64,000 bases of DNA from Gymnogyps californianus (taxonomy: Eukaryota; Chordata; Aves; Accipitriformes; Cathartidae), in assembly GCF_018139145.2 (NCBI RefSeq), contig NC_059500.1:54244663-54308662 (forward strand), written 5' to 3'. Below are positions 1-8,042 of the stretch, one piece after another. A model generated the notes under the pieces. It had not been told where the DNA came from. It made no database searches and saw nothing but the letters and a program-made list of their open reading frames with translations. The translations under genes and the position numbers were made by a program. Position 1 is the first letter of the stretch, and each line of letters opens with the position of its first letter.

Positions 1-951
1 TCCTGTCTTTTTCTCAATTATTCAAAGTATTTTATTAAAAGTGATGTTCCAAGTACATCTATTAAAGATCCATTTCAACAAGGTTTCTTCAAGAAGGAGG
101 AAGAATACGTGACACAAGTTACTAAGCAGGCAAAGAGTCTTTACTCTTTTTATGAACATGCAACCCTTTCAGATCACCAGTTCCAGTGCTGTAGAATTTT
201 AGTGGTAATTTCAAGTGCCTAGCCTAGAGAAAATACAGACGAGAGCAAGGACTCAAAGACTTCCCTTTGCGTCAGTAATAAGCTAGTAAGTTCAAAGCTT
301 TGTGAAAATTCTAGCTGAGACCACAGTGTAATCATTTCATTAGCCACTCTTATTCAGCATCAGATAGCAAACAAAGAAATCTTAGAGACAGAAAATTTAA
401 ATTCCAGTTTAAATTTTGAGATTTAAAGATGTTATCTTTGAGTAAGAGATATGACACAGTATAATACAAAAAGAAGCCCCCCTCAGCTGGAATAGAGGCA
501 TCAGTCTCAGCGTGTTCTTCAGGTCAGAATCCAGCAGTCACTGAGCTGTTCCACCTGCAGAAACAAGAATAATTTCACTGCCCAAGAACCAGAGTATCTG
601 CAAGAGCGCTTTATCCAAAACACTTCTAAACGACGATTTCTGAGAAAACTGGGCTTAAGAATAAGCTTTGAGAAACAGACTTTTCATAAAAGGTTTCAGA
701 CTCAAGCATAGACCACTCTGGCGTGCTTTTTTAGAGTTATTAGAGCCAGCGTCACAAAGATAACGGAACTGATCCTGTGTCCCTAGTAAAACGAAAATCC
801 CACTGAATTTGATGTAAGTCTTGCATAAGTGAAGACTCCCGGATGTGGCCCAGTGGTTCTTCATACTCCATATTACTCTGTGTCAGCCGTCTCAACCTGG
901 CCATGCAGAAAGGGTCCTGAGGCTGAGGGGACAGTGCAAACTCTTTGTTTC
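1..951. other. Left flank, no gene seen
   Basis: AT-rich unique DNA up to the target-site duplication of the provirus. I found no convincing exon, RNA gene or repeat here. A 69-codon minus-strand open stretch at 655-864 follows an AG that could be an acceptor, but it resembles no family I know. By position this may be 3' intron or 3' flank of the SPATA6L-like gene. Confidence 0.5.
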
Positions 952-956
952 CAAGA
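952..956. repeat. Target-site duplication, left copy
   Basis: The five bases CAAGA just outside the TGT end of the left LTR are repeated exactly at 8038-8042 outside the ACA end of the right LTR. A perfect 5-bp duplication means the element inserted once as a unit and no host sequence has rearranged since. Confidence 0.93.
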
Positions 957-1532
957 TGTCGTGGTTTAACCCCAGCCGGCAGCTAAGCACCACGCAGCCG
1001 CTCGCTCACTGCCCCCCCACCCCTGGGATGGGGGAGAGAATCAGGAAAAAAAACTCGTGAGTTGAGATAAAGACAGTTTAATAGGACAGAAAGGAATGAA
1101 AAACAATGATAATGATAATAATAATAATATGACAATAGCAATACTAAAAGAATTAAACTATACAAAGCAAGTGGTGCACAATGCAATTGCTCACCACTCG
1201 TTGACCGATGCCCAGTTAGTTCCCGAGCCGCGATCCCCCCTCCCGGCCAACTCCCCCCTGTTTATATACTGGGCATGACGTTCCATGGTATGGAATACCC
1301 CTTTGGCTAGTTCAAGTCAGCTGCCCCGGCTTTGCTGCCTCCCAGCTTCTTGCACACCTGCTTACTGGCAGAGCACGGGAAACTGGAAAGTCCTTGGCTG
1401 AAGATAAGTGCTACTTAGCAACAACTAAAACATCGGAGTGTTATCAACATCATTCTCACTCTAAATCCAAAACACAGCACTGTACCAGCTACTAAGAAGA
1501 AAATTAACTCTGTCCCAGCCGAAACCAGGACA
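957..1532 (-). repeat. 3' LTR of the provirus
   Basis: 576 bp bounded by TG...CA: on the minus strand it begins TGTCCTGGTTTC and ends CCACGACA. It matches the other LTR (7461-8037) over its whole length except one C in a poly-C run. On the minus strand it carries a TATATAAA box (complement of 1261-1268) and an ATTAAA poly(A) signal (complement of 1077-1082) preceded by an (ATT)n-rich stretch. Confidence 0.95.
1077..1082 (-). terminator. LTR poly(A) signal ATTAAA
   Basis: ATTAAA on the minus strand, about 185 bp downstream of the TATA box and about 120 bp before the LTR end. This is the expected place for the R-region polyadenylation signal of the retroviral transcript. It is inferred from position only. 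Confidence 0.55.
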
Positions 1533-2029
1533 ATATCCACCCCTTATTCTATACCATTTACGTTATGCCCAGATCCCACACTTTCCAATACATTTCCAAT
1601 TAATCACCATCACCTTTCCTGTCTTTTAATATATACGTATAGATATCATTCCCGCAGTCTATGGGCCGTCTCTATCAAATGTCTGTTGAGTTCATTCAGT
1701 CCATGACTTTGAGCTCCATCTATTGTAACAGTCTGTCTGGGCAGGAGGGATGATGCAAAGTCCGCTCAGTCGGCAGAACAGGATTGGGCTTCGGTGTGAT
1801 GTGGCAGGCAGGTGACATTGGGCGCAGCAGGAGGATGGTGTGTGGTGTCGGATTGTTGCATGCTGAAGTCAGTCCTGGTTCCATCACTATTGCACTTCAC
1901 TCAGTTTTATCAAAGTTCATTCTTCATTAATCTAAGTAATTCTTACTGTAATACCATTAATATAGCACATAACAGTTATAATAATGATGACAGACAGTGG
2001 CAGGATTATATAGCATACAATTTAATCTA
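1533..2029 (-). other. Provirus 3' non-coding segment with polypurine tract, no env
   Basis: About 500 bp between the integrase stop and the 3' LTR. Next to the LTR the minus strand reads AATAAGGGGTGG and then ATAT, a plausible polypurine tract for plus-strand priming. The rest is AT-rich with no frame of useful length. There is no signal peptide, SU/TM or fusion-peptide-like segment, and no dUTPase, which mammalian ERVL elements carry after integrase. The element therefore looks env-less by design, not from recent deletion, although that cannot be proven from one copy. Confidence 0.75.
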
Positions 2030-3208
2030 TTAGCTGTTCTCACCTAAAATCAAATCCCCTTGAGGCACACATCGGACTTCCCCATCCTTCCGCATCACCC
2101 ACCAAGTGCACCCAGGCCCTTGAGCAAAAGCAATCCCACGAATGGGTTTGCCTTTGCCTGAGGCAGGAGTAACCCAAACTGTTTTTCCTAGCATATTTTT
2201 TATGTGCACTACAGGGACCTTATCCCCTTCTACAGTACGTAAAAGTTCTGATTGGGCAGGGCCAGCTCGATTGGCAGATCCTCTAGTGTTGACTAACCAG
2301 GTGGCCTTTGCTAGATGTGTATCCCAATGTTTGAAAGTCCCACCACCCATTGCTTTCAATGTAGTCTTTAACAGTCCATTGTATCGCTCGATTTTCCCAG
2401 AGGCTGGTGCATGATAGGGGATGTGATACACCCACTCAATGCCGTGCTCTTTGGCCCAGGTGTCTATAAGATTGTTCCGGAAGTGAGTCCCGTTGTCTGA
2501 CTCAATTCTTTCTGGGGTACCGTGTCGCCATAAGATGTGCTTTTCAAGGCCCAGGATAGTGTTCCGGGCAGTGGCATGGGGTACGGGATATGTTTCCAGC
2601 CAGCCAGTGGTTGCTTCCACCATCGTAAGCACATAACGCTTGCCTTGACGGGTTTGTGGGAGTGTGATATAGTCAATCTGCCAGGCCTCTCCATATTTGT
2701 ATTTCAGCCATCGTCCTCCATACCAAAGAGGCTTTAACCGCTTGGCTTGCTTAATTGCAGCGCATGTTTCACATTCATGGATGACCTGTGCGATAGTGTC
2801 CATGGTCAGGTCCACCCCTCGATCGCGAGCCCATCTATATGTTGCATCTCTTCCCTGATGGCCTGAGGTGTTGTGGGCCCACCGAGCCATGAATAATTCA
2901 CCCTTATGCTGCCAATCCAGATCTACCTGAGCTACTTCAATTCTAGCAGCCTTGTCTACCTGTTGATTGTTTTGATGTTCTTCAGTGGCCCGGCTCTTAG
3001 GTACATGGGCATCTACGTGACGTACTTTCACAACCAGGTTCTCTAGCCGGGCAGCAATATCTTGCCACAATGCAGCAGCCCAAATGGGTTTACCTCTGCG
3101 TTGCCAATTACTCCGCTTCCATTGCTGCAACCACCCCCACAGAGCATTTGCCACCATCCATGAATCAGTATAGAGATAAAGTATTGGCCATTTTTTCTCG
3201 TTCAGCAA
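2030..3208 (-). CDS. pol: ERV pol, 3' part: end of RNase H plus integrase
   Basis: A 392-residue frame. Residues 12-90 are the C-terminal part of RNase H, with acidic positions D15 (TDS) and D85. Integrase follows: an HHCC zinc domain (H112, H117, C146, C149), then the catalytic core D179, D238, E274 with D-35-E spacing, then a C-terminal part with WV and GDL motifs typical of integrase C-terminal domains. It would insert the cDNA into host chromosomes. The Met at 3208 is not a natural start. This frame is the continuation of the frame at 3165-5192, displaced by one base where the two overlap. No inactivating stop is seen in the integrase domain. Confidence 0.92.
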   Translation of the reverse strand: MLNEKKWPILYLYTDSWMVANALWGWLQQWKRSNWQRRGKPIWAAALWQDIAARLENLVVKVRHVDAHVPKSRATEEHQNNQQVDKAARIEVAQVDLDWQHKGELFMARWAHNTSGHQGRDATYRWARDRGVDLTMDTIAQVIHECETCAAIKQAKRLKPLWYGGRWLKYKYGEAWQIDYITLPQTRQGKRYVLTMVEATTGWLETYPVPHATARNTILGLEKHILWRHGTPERIESDNGTHFRNNLIDTWAKEHGIEWVYHIPYHAPASGKIERYNGLLKTTLKAMGGGTFKHWDTHLAKATWLVNTRGSANRAGPAQSELLRTVEGDKVPVVHIKNMLGKTVWVTPASGKGKPIRGIAFAQGPGCTWWVMRKDGEVRCVPQGDLILGENS

Positions 3209-5192
3209 TGTCTAAAGCCAGCTGGATGGCTTTCACCTCTGCAAACTGACTCGATTCACCTTCTCCTTCTGCAGTTTCTGCAACTTGTCGTATAGGACTC
3301 CATACAGCTGCCTTCCACCTCCGATGCTTTCCTACAATGCGACAGGACCCATCAGTGAACAGGGCATATTGCCTCTCATTTTCTGGCAGTTTATTATACA
3401 TTGGGGCCTCTTCAGCACGCGTTACCTCCTCCTCTGGTGATATTCCAAAATCTTTGCCTTCTGGCCAGTCTGTGATCACTTCCAGAATTCCTGGGTGACT
3501 AAGGTTTCCTATTCGACTTCGTTGTGTGATCAGTGCAACCCACTTACTCCACGTAGCATCAGTTGCATGATGTGTAGAAGGGACCTTCCCTTTGAACATC
3601 CAGCCTAGCACTGGCAGTCGGGGTGCCAACAGGAGCTGTGTTTCAGTACCAACCACTTCTGAAGCAGCTCGAACTCCTTCATATGCTGCTAATATCTCCT
3701 TTTCAGTTGGAGTATAACGGGCCTCAGATCCTCGATATCCCCGACTCCAAAACCCTAGAGGTCGACCTCGGGTCTCCCCAGGTGCTTTCTGCCAGAGACT
3801 CCAGGTAGGGCCATTCTCCCCGGCTGCGGTGTAGAGCACATTTTTAACATCTGGTCCTGCCCGGACCGGCCCAAGGGCTACTGCATGAACTATCTCCCGT
3901 TTAATCTGTTCAAAGGCTTGTTGTTGTTCAGGGCCCCATCTAAAATCGTTCTTCTTCCGGGTCACTTGGTAGAGAGGGCTTACAATCATACTATAATTTG
4001 GAATATGCATTCTCCAAAACCCTACAACACCTAAGAAAGCTTGTGTTTCCTGTTTACTAGTTGGTGGAGACATAGCTGCTATTTTGTTAATCACATCCAG
4101 TGGGATGTGACGACGTCCATCTTGCCATTTTATTCCTAGAAATTGAATCTCCTGTGCAGGTCCCTTCACCTTACTCCGTTTTATGGCAAAACCGGCTTTC
4201 AGAAGAATTTGGATTATTTTCTCCCCTTTCTCAAAAACTTCTTCTGCTGTGTTGCCCCATACGATGATGTCATCAATGTACTGCAGGTGTTCTGGAGCTC
4301 CACCTTTTTCCAGTGCATTCTGGATTAGTCCATGGCAAATGGTGGGGCTATGTTTCCACCCCTGGGGCAGTCGATTCCAGGTGTACTGGACGCCCCTCCA
4401 AGTGAAAGCAAACTGTGGCCGGCACTCTGCTGCCAAAGGGATTGAGAAAAATGCATTGGCAATATCAATTGTGGCGTACCACTTGGCTGCTTTTGACTCC
4501 AGTTCATATTGAAGTTCTAGCATGTCTGGCACAGCAGCACTCAGCGGTGGCGTGACTTCATTCAGGCCACGATAGTCCACTGTTAGTCTCCATTCTCCAT
4601 TAGACTTTCGCACTGGCCAAATGGGGCTGTTAAAGGGTGAGCGAGTCCTGCTGATTACTCCTTGGCTCTCCAGTTGACGAATCAGCGTATGGATGGGAAT
4701 CAGGGAGTCTCGGTTGGTGCGATATTGCCGCCGGTGCACCGTTGTGGTAGCGATCGGCACCTGTTGTTCTTCAACCCTCAGCAACCCCACAACCGAAGGG
4801 TCCTCAGAGAGACCAGGTAAGGTAGACAACTGTTCAATTCCCTCTGTCTCCAAGGCAGCTATACCAAAAGCCCACCGATACCCCTTTGGGTCTTTAAAAT
4901 ACCCTCTCCTGAGATAGTCTATGCCAAGGATGCATGGGGCCTCTGGGCCAGTCACAATGGGGTGTTTCTGCCACTCATTCCCAGTTAGGCTTATTTCAGC
5001 CTCCAATACAGTTAGCTGTTGAGATCCCCCTGTCACACCAGAGATACAGATGGGTTCTGCCCCTTTATAACTTGATGGCATTAGAGTACACTGTGCACCG
5101 GTATCCACTAGAGCCTTATACTCCTGTGGGTGTGATGTGCCAGGCCATCGAATCCACACAGTCCAATAAACCCGGTTGTCCCTTTCCTCCAC
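3165..5192 (-). CDS. pol: ERV pro-pol: protease, reverse transcriptase, RNase H (frameshifted end)
   Basis: 675 codons. Aspartic protease comes first (DTG at residues 30-32, ILGIDYL near 88). RT follows, with the first catalytic Asp in TIDIANAFF (D243), LPQGWKHSP (275-283) and the YIDD box at 305-308, then a connection domain. RNase H begins near 605 (TDGS with D614; E652) and runs into a stop. The LPQGW-SPTICH form and the YIDD context look ERVL-like. The annotated start is GTG at 5192, but the frame is open from 5222 and overlaps the gag stop in the -1 frame, so a gag-pro-pol fusion is expected. One extra A in a six-A run at about 3189-3196 moves the reading frame away from the downstream RNase H/integrase frame. 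This could be a mutation or an assembly error. Confidence 0.92.
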   Translation of the reverse strand: MEERDNRVYWTVWIRWPGTSHPQEYKALVDTGAQCTLMPSSYKGAEPICISGVTGGSQQLTVLEAEISLTGNEWQKHPIVTGPEAPCILGIDYLRRGYFKDPKGYRWAFGIAALETEGIEQLSTLPGLSEDPSVVGLLRVEEQQVPIATTTVHRRQYRTNRDSLIPIHTLIRQLESQGVISRTRSPFNSPIWPVRKSNGEWRLTVDYRGLNEVTPPLSAAVPDMLELQYELESKAAKWYATIDIANAFFSIPLAAECRPQFAFTWRGVQYTWNRLPQGWKHSPTICHGLIQNALEKGGAPEHLQYIDDIIVWGNTAEEVFEKGEKIIQILLKAGFAIKRSKVKGPAQEIQFLGIKWQDGRRHIPLDVINKIAAMSPPTSKQETQAFLGVVGFWRMHIPNYSMIVSPLYQVTRKKNDFRWGPEQQQAFEQIKREIVHAVALGPVRAGPDVKNVLYTAAGENGPTWSLWQKAPGETRGRPLGFWSRGYRGSEARYTPTEKEILAAYEGVRAASEVVGTETQLLLAPRLPVLGWMFKGKVPSTHHATDATWSKWVALITQRSRIGNLSHPGILEVITDWPEGKDFGISPEEEVTRAEEAPMYNKLPENERQYALFTDGSCRIVGKHRRWKAAVWSPIRQVAETAEGEGESSQFAEVKAIQLALDIAEREKMANTLSLY
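3189..3196 (-). other. One-base homopolymer frameshift in RNase H
   Basis: On the minus strand a run of six A follows CGAG. Upstream of it the protease-RT-RNase H frame is open. Downstream of it the conserved RNase H and integrase motifs lie in the frame one base further on. Removing one A, or a +1 slip, would be needed to keep one frame. No known -1 slippery arrangement does this, so a simple indel (or a base-calling error in the run) is the likeliest explanation. Confidence 0.8.
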
Positions 5193-5212
5193 CTGGCTGG
5201 AGGCAGGGCCCT

Positions 5213-7351
5213 CTAATCCTGGTCAGAGTATTTGTTACTCACTTCTTGTAAAAATGACTTAGAGGTCCCTTCAAGAGGGTCAGAAGCCCTTCTACTTTGT
5301 CTGGAAACCGGAGCGGCATCTTTCCTGGAAGAATCCCCTTTTCTGGTTGTTTTTCCTTTCAATTCACGTACCCGTGCATCTAGGACCGAGGTGGGTTTTC
5401 TATCCCACTTCCTCATGTCCTCTCCGTGGTCACGCAGGTAAAACCACAGGGTACCCCGTGGTGTATACCTTCTATATTCTCTCTCTTGATCAGAGGAACG
5501 CTCACTCCTAATAGCTGAGATATTGGTCTGTACAGGTGGGGAGTAGGAGGTTTTGATCAGTTCGATCAGTTCTTCGGACTTTTCGGACAGTTTTTCCACA
5601 GCCGAGACACAGGCTCGTAGGGATGAAGAGAGATTTTCTTCATATTGCCGGAGTTGGCGAGCCATTTCATCCACTGTCGGTGCCTCTTCGTCTTTCCAAG
5701 TTAGTACTGCCAATGGGTTGGCATACGATGATGGTGCGCTCCGTACAAACTTCCGCCACATGGGTCGTGTGCATTGAACTTCATCTGGATCTTTGGGTAA
5801 TTGTAAACTGTCCGGGTCATAATAAATCATCTCTAGCACGGCTAATTCCCTCAGGTACTGAATACCTCTTTCCATGGAGGTCCACTTGCCTGGTTGACAT
5901 ATAACGTCTTCCTTGAAGGGATACCTTTCCTTCACACTTGACAGGAGTCGCCTCCAGAGGCTGAGGGCTTGTGTCCCTTTTCCAATCGCCTTATCAATGC
6001 CACCTTCCCTAGCAAGTGATCCCAGCTGCTTGGCTTCCTTACCCTCTAATTCCAGGCTACTAGCCCCATTGTCCCAGCATCGGAGCAGCCAGGTGATAAT
6101 GTGCTCACCTGGACGACGGCTGAAGTCTTTTCGCATATCCCGCAGCTCACTCAGGGATAGAGATCGGGTGATTACTTCTGGTTCTGCCTCTTCCTCCTGT
6201 TCTCGTGATGGCCCTGGTTCATCTTCATCCTTCGCTACACGAGCTGATTTTTTTGTATATTTCTTCTTCTGTATAGGGGCGACTGATACTGGCACAGATT
6301 GGTTCTCTGGTTCAGCCGCAGCGCCTGTCGCAGGGGTCGGAGTAGCTGCAGCGCCTGTCGCAGGGGTCGGAGTAGCCGCAGCGCCTGTCGCAGGGGTCGG
6401 AGTAGCCGCAGCGCCTGTCGCAGGGGTCGGAGTAGCCGCAGTGTCTGTTGTCGGGGCTGGAGTAGCCGCCTTGCCTGTCGCTAGGGTTGCAGTAGCTGCA
6501 GTGTCTGTTGTGGGGGCTGGAGTAGCCGCCTTGCCTGTTGCCAGGGTTGCAGTAGCTGCTGTGTCTGTTGCAGGGGTTGGAGTAGCCGCAGTATCTGTCG
6601 GTCTGTTTTCCCTCCCTTCCCCCTGAGGGTGCTGCATAATATGGAGCAGTGTTTGGTAGATACTAGCCAGGGCCCAGCACAGTGCGATAAGTTGTGCCTC
6701 TTTGGAATCGCCACAGCATTTTCCTTTCAGATAATCTATCATTTTATCAGGGTCCTGTAGTTGTTCAGGAGTGAAGTTCCAAACCATTGGAGGTGAGAAG
6801 TTCTCTAGATACCTGCCCATTTTCTCCCACATGCCATGCCACCCATGGTTATTAAGCCTCGGGGCAGATTTCCGAAAGGTATTCTTAAACAGTTGTTTAA
6901 CCTTAAACAAAGCCTGGAACACATTCAGGAGACATAACAATAGGAACATGCTGGTTTGAACATCCCAAGGATATTCAAAATTCTCAAGAGCCACTGTAAT
7001 TTGCCTGGAGGAGAAGGGGAAGGTGAAGAAATGTGTCTCCCCTGTGGCTTGGCTCTCCGATGAGAAAAGGTACAAGGTGTAATTATTAATAGTTTCTGAT
7101 AGACGGCTCCCGAAGTACGGAGGTGACGGCAATGCTGAGTACAAATACCAGATTAGTTCCACAACCAGCAATTCTATTGTATCATAAGCCAGTGTTACAA
7201 AGTACAACAACATGATACCTCTGGCCCAGTTCCCACGGGTGATAAACAGCACAACAGGGAGCATATACTGCAAGTAAGGTATTACATAACGCACCTTTAA
7301 GAACAAGTGCACCAACTTTGAGAGCAAATACATCAACATTGTGACCAGCAA
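5213..7351 (-). CDS. gag: ERV gag-like polyprotein with hydrophobic N-terminal extension
   Basis: 712 codons ending in TAG at 5213-5215. Residues 1-75 and about 131-150 are strongly hydrophobic (three or four candidate membrane spans), with an NYT glycosylation motif near 90 between them. Residues 165-245 hold a compact Trp-rich region. Residues 251-345 are Ala/Thr/Pro decapeptide repeats (the 6315-6600 minisatellite). A basic then acidic linker runs to about 390. Residues 395-600 form a helical capsid-like region containing RKDFSRRPGEHIITWLLRC, and the C-terminus is basic. No CCHC zinc knuckle is present, as I recall for ERVL-type Gag. The membrane-rich N-terminus is unusual, since Gag normally uses a short MA domain or myristate. 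I assign Gag from position and the capsid-like region. The role of the N-terminus is unknown. Confidence 0.8.
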   Translation of the reverse strand: MLVTMLMYLLSKLVHLFLKVRYVIPYLQYMLPVVLFITRGNWARGIMLLYFVTLAYDTIELLVVELIWYLYSALPSPPYFGSRLSETINNYTLYLFSSESQATGETHFFTFPFSSRQITVALENFEYPWDVQTSMFLLLCLLNVFQALFKVKQLFKNTFRKSAPRLNNHGWHGMWEKMGRYLENFSPPMVWNFTPEQLQDPDKMIDYLKGKCCGDSKEAQLIALCWALASIYQTLLHIMQHPQGEGRENRPTDTAATPTPATDTAATATLATGKAATPAPTTDTAATATLATGKAATPAPTTDTAATPTPATGAAATPTPATGAAATPTPATGAAATPTPATGAAAEPENQSVPVSVAPIQKKKYTKKSARVAKDEDEPGPSREQEEEAEPEVITRSLSLSELRDMRKDFSRRPGEHIITWLLRCWDNGASSLELEGKEAKQLGSLAREGGIDKAIGKGTQALSLWRRLLSSVKERYPFKEDVICQPGKWTSMERGIQYLRELAVLEMIYYDPDSLQLPKDPDEVQCTRPMWRKFVRSAPSSYANPLAVLTWKDEEAPTVDEMARQLRQYEENLSSSLRACVSAVEKLSEKSEELIELIKTSYSPPVQTNISAIRSERSSDQEREYRRYTPRGTLWFYLRDHGEDMRKWDRKPTSVLDARVRELKGKTTRKGDSSRKDAAPVSRQSRRASDPLEGTSKSFLQEVSNKYSDQD
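6315..6600 (-). repeat. 30-bp minisatellite inside gag (nine full units plus a partial)
   Basis: Nine 30-bp units start at 6315, 6345, 6375, 6405, 6435, 6465, 6495, 6525 and 6555, and a partial unit begins at 6585. Each keeps frame and codes a decapeptide rich in Ala, Thr and Pro. The four units at 6315-6434 are nearly identical. The units from 6435 alternate in pairs, giving a 60-bp higher-order repeat. The pattern suggests recent slippage or unequal exchange within coding sequence. Copy number should vary among copies of the element. Confidence 0.95.
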
Positions 7352-7460
7352 CTATTGAACTAATACAATGTATGTTTATAACAAATTTGTTCTAACACAT
7401 TCCAGTCAGATTTGTCGTTATCTCAACCCGTTGTGCCCCACGTTGGGCGCCAAAAAGGAC
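7352..7460 (-). promoter_or_regulatory. Provirus leader (between 5' LTR and gag start)
   Basis: A 109-bp untranslated leader that contains the primer binding site directly after the LTR and then runs to the gag ATG. It is very short for a packaging leader. No splice donor of good strength was picked out by eye, which fits an element without env. Confidence 0.6.
7435..7452 (-). promoter_or_regulatory. Primer binding site, tRNA-Lys(1,2) type
   Basis: The minus strand reads TGGCGCCCAACGTGGGGC, starting 8 bases after the LTR end. From memory this 18-mer is complementary to the 3' end of tRNA-Lys(CUU), the primer of several beta- and lentiviruses. ERVL elements usually use Leu-type primers, so this site is at odds with the pol affinity. 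Confidence 0.85.
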
Positions 7461-8037
7461 TGTCGTGGTTTAACCCCAGCCGGCAGCTAAGCACCACGCA
7501 GCCGCTCGCTCACTGCCCCCCCCACCCCTGGGATGGGGGAGAGAATCAGGAAAAAAAACTCGTGAGTTGAGATAAAGACAGTTTAATAGGACAGAAAGGA
7601 ATGAAAAACAATGATAATGATAATAATAATAATATGACAATAGCAATACTAAAAGAATTAAACTATACAAAGCAAGTGGTGCACAATGCAATTGCTCACC
7701 ACTCGTTGACCGATGCCCAGTTAGTTCCCGAGCCGCGATCCCCCCTCCCGGCCAACTCCCCCCTGTTTATATACTGGGCATGACGTTCCATGGTATGGAA
7801 TACCCCTTTGGCTAGTTCAAGTCAGCTGCCCCGGCTTTGCTGCCTCCCAGCTTCTTGCACACCTGCTTACTGGCAGAGCACGGGAAACTGGAAAGTCCTT
7901 GGCTGAAGATAAGTGCTACTTAGCAACAACTAAAACATCGGAGTGTTATCAACATCATTCTCACTCTAAATCCAAAACACAGCACTGTACCAGCTACTAA
8001 GAAGAAAATTAACTCTGTCCCAGCCGAAACCAGGACA
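7461..8037 (-). repeat. 5' LTR of the provirus
   Basis: 577 bp with the same termini as 957-1532, differing from it only by one extra C in a poly-C run. On the minus strand U3 comes first (from 8037), with the TATA box at 7773-7766, then an ATTAAA signal within an (ATT)n-rich segment, and the LTR ends at 7461. Confidence 0.95.
7766..7773 (-). promoter_or_regulatory. TATA box of the proviral promoter
   Basis: TATATAAA on the minus strand, about 265 bp into the 5' LTR, in the context CAGTATATAAACAGGGG. It is conserved at the matching place in every solo LTR of this window, so it is the likely core promoter. Transcription would start about 25-30 bp downstream. Confidence 0.7.
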
Positions 8038-8042
8038 CAAGA
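8038..8042. repeat. Target-site duplication, right copy
   Basis: CAAGA, identical to 952-956. Confidence 0.93.

Larger units (their letters stand above)
957..8037 (-). mobile_element. Near-intact env-less endogenous retrovirus (ERVL-like pol, tRNA-Lys primer site)
   Basis: A 7.1-kb provirus read on the minus strand: 5' LTR (7461-8037), primer binding site, gag, pro-RT-RNase H, integrase, about 0.5 kb of non-coding DNA, and 3' LTR (957-1532). The LTRs are identical apart from a 7-C versus 8-C run, so insertion was recent. There is no env reading frame. RT and integrase motifs look closest to the ERVL/foamy-like (class III) group, and the 5-bp duplication fits that, whereas the primer site matches tRNA-Lys(1,2). 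The LTR belongs to a family with five more solo copies in this window (from memory like the TguLTR5 group; unverified). The visible lesion is a 1-nt homopolymer frameshift at about 3189-3196. Confidence 0.93.

Noticed and set aside
983..1278. Short frames in both strands of the proviral LTRs (also 7470-7783)
   Set aside because: They repeat exactly in both LTRs and arise from the (ATT)n and poly-C parts. They are shadows of non-coding LTR sequence.
3189..3196. Programmed ribosomal frameshift in RNase H
   Set aside because: The shift needed is +1 in the middle of a domain, without a recoding motif. A homopolymer indel is simpler.
5913..6626. 237-codon plus-strand frame opposite gag
   Set aside because: It is the reverse reading of the gag minisatellite and flanking gag codons. 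GC-rich 30-bp units keep the antisense strand open.
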